From JACDCA01 sp040881785 (GTDB taxonomy: Bacteria > Acidobacteriota > Vicinamibacteria > Vicinamibacterales > 2-12-FULL-66-21), in assembly GCA_040881785.1 (NCBI GenBank), contig JBBECO010000255.1:1-11981 (forward strand): DNA of 11,981 nt. Reading direction: 5' to 3'. Under the pieces are notes generated by a model. The model was not told where the DNA came from. It saw nothing but the letters and a program-made list of their open reading frames with translations, and did not search any database. Below, one piece after another: positions 7,086 to 11,981 of this stretch (position 1 is the stretch's first letter; each line of letters begins with the position of its first letter). The position numbers and the translations under genes were made by a program.

Positions 7086-7094
7086 TGGGAGGTG
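7086..7094 (+). promoter_or_regulatory. Shine-Dalgarno that fixes the ATPase start
   Basis: GGGAGGTGG lies 5 nt before the ATG at 7100. It favours this start over in-frame upstream starts from 6929 on, which would run into the divergent AI-2E gene and add a stretch with no domain. Confidence 0.75.
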
Positions 7095-7099
7095 GCCAA

Positions 7100-9766
7100 A
7101 TGGCCCCCGAGCAGCGCTTCAAGAACGAGTGGCTCGTTCGCCTCGTGAAGGCCCTGCCACAGTTTCCCGTCGAATTCATCGAGCAGGCGCGGGCGAGCCG
7201 CAGCCCGTACCTCGCGCAGGCGATCGTCGCCGCGGGGCTGCTCCAGCCGGAGGAGATCGGCCGGATCGTCGAGCAGGCCTACCGGATCCACTACCTCGCC
7301 CCCTCGCGCCAGGAGATCGACAAGGCCACGCTCCGCCTCGTGCCCGAGCGTCTCTGCCGCACGCACATGCTGCTGCCCGTCGGGGCGAGCGATCGATCGA
7401 TTGACGTCGCGATGGCGAACCCGCTGGACCCGGACGCGCAGCAGGACGTCGGCAACGTGACGGGCCGCGCCGTCAAGGCGTTCTACTGTCCCCCGGGGCG
7501 GGTGGACGAGCTGCTGGCGCGCGTGCTGACGCCCGACCACGTGATCTACGACCTGCTCGAACGCGTCGAGCAGCGCGACCGCGTCGAGGTCGTCGACGAA
7601 CCGGCCGACGATCGCGACGGCGCGACGGAACCGGTGCGCGATCCCGTCGTGCAGCTGGTGGACGCGATCCTCGCGCGCGCCGTGCAGATGCGCGCCTCCG
7701 ACATCCACATCGAGCAGGAGGAGCGACAGACCAACGTCCGGTACCGCGTGGACGGCCTGCTGCGAAACAGCATGGTGCTCCCGCGCTACGTCGGCGTCGG
7801 TCCGGTGGTCTCGCGCATCAAGATCATCGCGAAGCTCGACGTCGCCGATCGCCGCCACCCGCAGGACGGCCGCGCGAACATCCGCGTCGGCCAAGCCGAA
7901 GTCGGCCTGCGCGTCTCGACGCTGCCGACGGCGCTGGGCGAGAAAGTCGTCATCCGGATCCTGGACGAGCGGACCGCCTTCATCCCGCTCGCCAAGCTCG
8001 GGTTCAACGACACGCTGCGGGTCCGGCTCGAAGGCCTGATGCAGCGCTCGCAGGGCATCCTGCTGGTCACCGGACCGACGGGATCCGGCAAGACGTCCAC
8101 GCTCTACGCGATCGCCAGCGCGCTGCTGTCGGAAGACACCAACATCGTCACCGTCGAGGATCCGATCGAGTTCCGGCTGAAAGGCGTCAACCAGGTGCAG
8201 GTCAACGACAAGGCGGGGCTCACCTTCGCCTCGGTCCTGCGCTCGGTCCTGCGGCAGGATCCCGACATCATCCTCGTCGGCGAGATCCGCGACCGCGAGA
8301 CGGCGGACATCGCCTGCCAGGCGGCGTTGACGGGCCACCTCGTGCTCTCCACGCTGCACACCAACGACGCGCTCGGGTCCGTGACGCGGCTCGTCGACAT
8401 GGGTGTCGACCGCTACAAGATCGCCGCCGGCGTCATCGGCGTCGCGGCGCAGCGCCTCGCCCGCCGGCTCTGCCCCGAGTGTCGCCAGGGGCTGCCGGCC
8501 GACCAGATCCCCGACAGACTGCGCCGCGCGATGAGCCGCCGCTCGATCGCGGCGCGCGCGTTCGGACCGCACGGCTGCGACGCGTGCGACTACACCGGCT
8601 ATCGCGGACGCGTGCCGCTCTTCGAGCTGCTCGAAATCACGCCCGCCGTGGCCGAGGCGATCGGTGAAGGCGCGCCGATGGGCGACGTGCGCCTGCGCGC
8701 GCTGCACGACGGCGCGCTGCACCTGCTGACCGACGATGCGCTGGCGCACGTGGCCGCGGGCGACATCACGATCGACGAGGCCACGCCGCACCTGCAGCTC
8801 GAACACGCGCCGCCGGCTTCAACCGCGGCGAGTAGCCGTGCGCAGGCCGGCCCCGCGCCGGCGGCCGCACGCGTGCTGGTCGCGCTCGCCGACGAATCCG
8901 CGAGGACGGCGGCGGGCGCGGCGCTCATCGCCGGCGGTTGCGTCGTCGAGACGGCCGCGGACGGTCCGGCGGCCCTGATCAGCCTCGCGCAGCGGCCGCC
9001 CGACGCGCTGCTGGTGGATCTCGACCTGCCGGTGCTCGATGGGCTCGAGCTGATCCGGCGCGCGCGCACCGGGATGGGGCTCTCGGCGCTGCCGATCCTC
9101 GCCGCGGCTGGGTTCGACGACCTCGATCGGCGCGCGGCGGCGCTCGCCGCGGGGGCCGACGACCTGATCGCCCTCGCCGGGGGGCCTGCCGCGGTCGCCG
9201 CGCGGATCCGCGGCATGCTGGACCGGCGCGGCGACTACTCGCCGACGGCCGACATCATGCGGCCGCCCGTCCCCGCCAACGAGGACGCGCGCCTTGCCGC
9301 CCTGCGCGCGACCGGCACGCTCGATACGCCGCCCGAGGAGCGGTTCGACACCCTGACGCGCCTCGCGCAGCAGACCTTCCGCGTGCCGATCGCGATGGTG
9401 AGCCTCGTGGATGCCGACCGGCAGTGGTTCAAATCCAAGGTGGGGATCGACGCGACCGAGACGCCGCGCGACGTATCGTTCTGCGCGCACGCGATCAACG
9501 GCGCGGGCGTGTTCGTCGTCCAGGACGCGGAACTCGACCCGCGGTTCGCAGAGAACCCGCTCGTGCGCGGCGAACCGCACGTCCGGTTCTACGCGGGCTA
9601 TCCGTTGAACGGCCCCAACGGGGAGAAGCTGGGCTCCTTCTGCATCATCGACCACACGCCGCGGCAGATGACGAAGGCGGACATCGAGTCGCTCACGCAA
9701 ATGGGCCACCTCGTCGAGCGCGCGCTCACGGCGAACCTCGCGCCGCCGGCGGTCAGCGAACCATAA
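7100..9766 (+). CDS. GspE/PilB-type secretion ATPase fused to receiver and GAF domains
   Basis: This 888-aa protein is much longer than the roughly 560-aa GspE/PilB norm. Residues 1-150 are a GspE N-domain (PYLAQAIVAAGLLQPEEIG). The ATPase follows: ASDIHIE entry, Walker A GPTGSGKTS (325-333), Asp box TVEDPIEF (351-358), Walker B DPDIILVGEIRD (387-398), His box LTGHLVLSTLHTND (410-423) and a zinc tetracysteine (C458, C461, C493, C496). After an Ala/Pro linker comes a receiver-like domain (591 to about 708) with the acceptor-position Asp in LLVDLDLP (D640) but no conserved Lys near its end. A GAF domain fills 727-880 (LDTPPEERFD, DRQWFKSKVG, PRDVSFCAHAI, GSFCIIDHTPR). The ATPase is expected at the inner membrane powering type IV pilus or type II secretion assembly; the added domains suggest signal control. 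No pilus partner gene is in the window, and the AI-2E gene is divergent. Confidence 0.93.
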   Translation: MAPEQRFKNEWLVRLVKALPQFPVEFIEQARASRSPYLAQAIVAAGLLQPEEIGRIVEQAYRIHYLAPSRQEIDKATLRLVPERLCRTHMLLPVGASDRSIDVAMANPLDPDAQQDVGNVTGRAVKAFYCPPGRVDELLARVLTPDHVIYDLLERVEQRDRVEVVDEPADDRDGATEPVRDPVVQLVDAILARAVQMRASDIHIEQEERQTNVRYRVDGLLRNSMVLPRYVGVGPVVSRIKIIAKLDVADRRHPQDGRANIRVGQAEVGLRVSTLPTALGEKVVIRILDERTAFIPLAKLGFNDTLRVRLEGLMQRSQGILLVTGPTGSGKTSTLYAIASALLSEDTNIVTVEDPIEFRLKGVNQVQVNDKAGLTFASVLRSVLRQDPDIILVGEIRDRETADIACQAALTGHLVLSTLHTNDALGSVTRLVDMGVDRYKIAAGVIGVAAQRLARRLCPECRQGLPADQIPDRLRRAMSRRSIAARAFGPHGCDACDYTGYRGRVPLFELLEITPAVAEAIGEGAPMGDVRLRALHDGALHLLTDDALAHVAAGDITIDEATPHLQLEHAPPASTAASSRAQAGPAPAAARVLVALADESARTAAGAALIAGGCVVETAADGPAALISLAQRPPDALLVDLDLPVLDGLELIRRARTGMGLSALPILAAAGFDDLDRRAAALAAGADDLIALAGGPAAVAARIRGMLDRRGDYSPTADIMRPPVPANEDARLAALRATGTLDTPPEERFDTLTRLAQQTFRVPIAMVSLVDADRQWFKSKVGIDATETPRDVSFCAHAINGAGVFVVQDAELDPRFAENPLVRGEPHVRFYAGYPLNGPNGEKLGSFCIIDHTPRQMTKADIESLTQMGHLVERALTANLAPPAVSEP

Positions 9767-9784
9767 CGCCGGCCGAAGGAGGCT

Positions 9785-11101
9785 TTAAGGTTGAAGGGGG
9801 CCGAGCGATATCGCCACCATCTTCTCGCGATCGCGGGCGTAGAGCGTCGTCCCAACCAGCGTCGGCACGGTCCAGGCGGTGGTCGTGAACACCTGTGTCG
9901 TGGCCAGACGCTTCATGCCCTCGGGTGACACGCGTGCCAGGGCGAGCTGGCCGTCCTCGTCAAGGATCACGAGCTTGCCGTCGGCATGGACCAGGTTGGC
10001 GCGGCTGAACCCGCGCTCCTGCCATACGACCTTGCCGGTGTTGATGTCGATCGCGCCCAGAAACGCCGGGCCGAAGTCGCCGCTGGTGCCGTACAGGTGC
10101 CCGCCGATACGGATGCCGTTGGTGAACATCAGGCGGAAGCGGTTGGTGAACCACAGTTCCTCGACCGTCGTGGCATCGCCCTTGCGGCTGAGCCGGATCG
10201 CGCGGCTGCCCTGGTCGTAGGCCGACGTGATGAACAGGATGTTGCCGGATCCCCAGATCGGCGTGCTGTTGTTCATGTCGCCGCTCGTATCGTGCGGGTG
10301 AGACCAGAAGACCTTCCCGGTGTCGGGGTCCAGTCCGTTCACGCGCTGACCGCCGAGCACGACGAGCTGGGTCTGGCCGTCCACGTCGATCAGGATGGGC
10401 GCCGCTTCAGCCGTGAGGAAGTCGCCGCTCCGCCACGCGACCGAGCCGTCCTTCTGCCGCAGCGCTATCACCGCCTGACCCGGTCCGCCCGCCTGGCAGA
10501 TGATCGTGTTCTTGTACGCCAGCGGGCTGCAGCCGTATCCGGCCTTCACCGCGGGCCGGATGAGCGTGGGCGGCGCGCCGAAGTCCTTCACGAGATCGCG
10601 CATCCAGACGACTGTCCCGGTTCGCTTCTCGAGCGCGTGGATCTGCTTGTTGCTGCCGGCGGTGAAGACAAGGTCGCCGACGACCAGCGGCGTGGCGTGA
10701 GGGCCGGCACCGAAGCTGAAGTTCAGGGGCTCTGACGGGTATTCGTGCTCCCACAGCGTCTTGCCGGTCGCGGCATCCAGGGCGACGACGATCTCGCGCG
10801 CTTCCCACGGCCCCTTGCGCGACACCTGCTTGCCGGGCCGATAGAGCGTGAACAGCCGCCCGTCGTCCACGACGATGGCCGAGTGGCCGAGGCCGAGGGG
10901 CCGCTCCCAGAGCCGGGGAGGGCCCGCGTCGGGCCATGTCTCGGCCAGCGGGCCGGCCTCGACGTGGAAGTCGCGCCCGGGGCCGCCCCATTGCCGCCAC
11001 TCACCCTGTGTGGGATACACCGCCTGGCCGGACACAGCCAGGAGGCAGGGAAGCGCCAGCGCGCCGGCCGCACACCTCTTCATTATTATTGTCATTGTCA
11101 T
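9785..11101 (-). CDS. Exported PQQ-binding-like beta-propeller repeat protein
   Basis: This 438-aa protein has a signal peptide (MKRCAAGALALPCLLAVSGQA; likely cleavage near residue 27). The mature part begins WRQWGGPGRD and carries five recognisable blades of the form ALDxxTGKxxW: about 105-118, 153-166, 211-223, 254-266 and 348-360. This is the quinoprotein dehydrogenase-like fold. Relatives without catalytic residues act as periplasmic scaffolds or have no known role, and I see no evidence for quinone binding, so enzyme activity should not be assumed. ATG 11101 has a GGAG about 7 nt upstream; in-frame ATGs also lie at 11095 and 11083, the last lacking a ribosome binding site. Its stop is only 18 nt from the convergent ATPase stop, with no hairpin between, so the two transcripts probably overlap at their 3' ends. 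Confidence 0.9.
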   Translation of the reverse strand: MTMTIIMKRCAAGALALPCLLAVSGQAVYPTQGEWRQWGGPGRDFHVEAGPLAETWPDAGPPRLWERPLGLGHSAIVVDDGRLFTLYRPGKQVSRKGPWEAREIVVALDAATGKTLWEHEYPSEPLNFSFGAGPHATPLVVGDLVFTAGSNKQIHALEKRTGTVVWMRDLVKDFGAPPTLIRPAVKAGYGCSPLAYKNTIICQAGGPGQAVIALRQKDGSVAWRSGDFLTAEAAPILIDVDGQTQLVVLGGQRVNGLDPDTGKVFWSHPHDTSGDMNNSTPIWGSGNILFITSAYDQGSRAIRLSRKGDATTVEELWFTNRFRLMFTNGIRIGGHLYGTSGDFGPAFLGAIDINTGKVVWQERGFSRANLVHADGKLVILDEDGQLALARVSPEGMKRLATTQVFTTTAWTVPTLVGTTLYARDREKMVAISLGPLQP

Positions 11102-11187
11102 CTCTGGCTCCGTCGTTCCGCGCAGTCGCGGGAGAAGACCGCGTCAGGCGGCCTTCCACAGCCCCCGCCACCGCTGGTCCGGCGCCC

Positions 11188-11454
11188 TCACGCGCGGGAC
11201 AGGTAGTTCTCGGGCACGAACACATTTCGGATGCGAAGAGGCGCCGGCGACTCGAATATCAGACGCACGCGCATCTCGCAGGACGTCGCGGGAAGCGCGA
11301 AGAACTCCGACGCCGACGATCCAGAGGTTCTCGCCAGAGTCCGGCCTCGAATACCTCGATTCCCTTCAGGTGGTCCGCAATCATGCTCAAGGCTGTGGCT
11401 CGAAGACAATCCGTAACCGGGTATGCGTGGCCTCGGCGAAGCGCTCCAAGGCAT
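11188..11454 (-). CDS. Doubtful small ORF overlapping the antitoxin 3' end
   Basis: I do not recognise this frame. Its last 40 residues read like a real protein (EFFALPATSCEMRVRLIFES, then PLRIRNVFVPENYLSRA), while its first 45 are the out-of-frame shadow of the antitoxin. A second minus-strand frame from ATG 11384 begins MIADHLKGIEVFEAGLW and also looks sensible for about 17 residues. One reading is a small gene starting at 11384 with a frameshift near 11330; another is chance. It follows the antitoxin directly on the same strand. The remaining 11102-11187 contains only the leader of the beta-propeller gene. Confidence 0.22.
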   Translation of the reverse strand: MPWSASPRPRIPGYGLSSSHSLEHDCGPPEGNRGIRGRTLARTSGSSASEFFALPATSCEMRVRLIFESPAPLRIRNVFVPENYLSRA

Positions 11455-11668
11455 CGGCTGAGGGGCGCACCTTGCCGCCTTCGATCCGTGCGATGTAAGA
11501 CTGCGAGGTCTTCATCCGCCTGGCCAGCTCCGCCTGCGACAGCCCAGCTGCCGTCCGGGCCTCGATCAGTGTGCGTGCGAGGTTGAATTCCTCTTTGAGG
11601 GAGTCGTAGGCCCCCTTGTAGCCGGCGTCCTTGCTCCAGCGGCGGTGCAGTTCGCTGATCTTCGTCAT
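11387..11668 (-). CDS. XRE/HigA-type antitoxin
   Basis: This 93-aa protein has a helix-turn-helix of the XRE type at about residues 38-90 (LIEARTAAGLSQAELARRM, SQSYIARIEGGKVRPSADAL) and an N-terminal helical extension (MTKISELHRRWSKDAGYKGA) as in antitoxins paired with HigB/Gp49-like toxins. It should neutralise the upstream toxin by binding it and repress the shared promoter. Its ATG overlaps the toxin stop in an ATGA (11665-11668), so translation is probably coupled. Toxin-first order is the HigBA arrangement. The operon promoter lies beyond the window. Confidence 0.88.
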   Translation of the reverse strand: MTKISELHRRWSKDAGYKGAYDSLKEEFNLARTLIEARTAAGLSQAELARRMKTSQSYIARIEGGKVRPSADALERFAEATHTRLRIVFEPQP

Positions 11669-11981
11669 GGCTTCAGTTCCTTCGCTCGCTCCAGCGCCAG
11701 ATCGATCTCGCCTGTCGGGGTCTTCTCCGTCTTCTTGATGAAGGCCCGCAGGATCACCACCCGCTGCTCCCTTGCGGTAGCGTAGAGCGCACGGGCGATG
11801 CCGGCCTTCCCTTTGAGGCGGATCTCCCAGAGCGGCCCACGGATGTGGCGGACGTGGGGCTCCTTCACGTTCGGCAGGCCGACCGCTTCGATCAGCTCCG
11901 AGATCCGAACCAGTCGCGCCCGCATGTCTGGCGGCAGCTCGGCCAGCTCGGCATCGACGGTTGCGCTCAGAGTCTCGACGC
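11665..11981 (-). CDS. HigB/RelE-superfamily toxin (Gp49-like), 5' end cut by window edge
   Basis: The frame is open to the right edge of the window. The first ATG inside (11925) is internal: the codons upstream read VETLSATVDAELAELPPDMR, which continues the family pattern, so the true start is beyond 11981. The visible 104 residues include RARLVRISELIEAVGL, the core HIRGPLWEIRLKGKAGIARALY, and VVILRAFIKKTEKTP near the C-terminus, which is the signature of phage Gp49-like/HigB toxins of the RelE superfamily. Such toxins are typically ribosome-dependent mRNA endonucleases. The stop overlaps the antitoxin start. Probably only about 5-15 residues are missing. Family confident, activity inferred. 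Confidence 0.87.
   Translation of the reverse strand, partial: VETLSATVDAELAELPPDMRARLVRISELIEAVGLPNVKEPHVRHIRGPLWEIRLKGKAGIARALYATAREQRVVILRAFIKKTEKTPTGEIDLALERAKELKP

Noticed and set aside
6974..8806. Long open frame (610 codons) on the minus strand opposite the ATPase
   Set aside because: It is rich in Arg, Asp, His and Val with no domain, as expected for the antisense of a GC-rich gene. The plus-strand ATPase has every family motif.
9986..10735. Plus-strand ORF opposite the beta-propeller gene
   Set aside because: Its composition is Asp/Arg/Val/Ala-rich without a domain, and the minus strand carries five clear propeller repeats and a signal peptide.
11118..11131. CCGCG-CAGT-CGCGG hairpin as a terminator or riboswitch in the beta-propeller leader
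   Set aside because: A 5-bp GC stem is common by chance in such DNA. There is no T-run and no surrounding conserved structure.
1..11981. CRISPR array, tRNA, rRNA or insertion sequence
   Set aside because: I saw no regularly spaced repeats, cloverleaf with CCA-type end, rRNA-like stretch, transposase or terminal inverted repeats.

Overview
The window is GC-rich bacterial DNA with densely packed genes on both strands. The gene mix is a BlaI/M56 pair, a B12-type radical SAM protein, a PQQ-like beta-propeller, a Crp/Fnr regulator and a GspE/PilB ATPase carrying signalling domains. This set, together with the GC content, suggests an Acidobacteriota (Vicinamibacteria-like) or similar soil or sediment bacterium. 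That placement is inference from gene content; no rRNA or marker gene is present.

Layout. (1) Positions 1-3481, plus strand: an apparent operon of a BlaI/MecI-type repressor, an M56 membrane metallopeptidase (4-nt overlap) and a radical SAM enzyme (41-nt gap, strong ribosome binding site). A palindrome lies just ahead of the repressor. (2) 3482-4640: a hairpin between convergent 3' ends, then on the minus strand a Crp/Fnr regulator preceded by a 73-aa hypothetical gene. An AT-rich palindrome lies between these two. (3) 4641-5125: about 485 nt with no gene I can support. (4) 5126-6966, minus: an AI-2E/PerM-family membrane protein with a C-terminal B12-binding-like fold, broken by a one-base frameshift in a homopolymer. 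(5) 7100-9766, plus, divergent from it: a GspE/PilB-type ATPase fused to a degenerate receiver domain and a GAF domain. This is the most unusual protein in the window. (6) 9785-11101, minus: an exported PQQ-like beta-propeller protein. (7) 11188-11981, minus: a HigB/RelE-like toxin cut by the window edge, its XRE antitoxin (4-nt overlap) and a doubtful small ORF.

How the parts may work together. The BlaI/M56 pair is a signal-to-derepression module: the membrane protease senses something and inactivates the repressor. Here the probable target is the co-transcribed radical SAM gene rather than a beta-lactamase, and the protease has no penicillin-binding sensor. The ATPase-REC-GAF fusion suggests a secretion or pilus motor whose activity is modulated by attached sensory domains. 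No other pilus or secretion gene is present. The toxin-antitoxin pair is a typical accessory module at the right edge.
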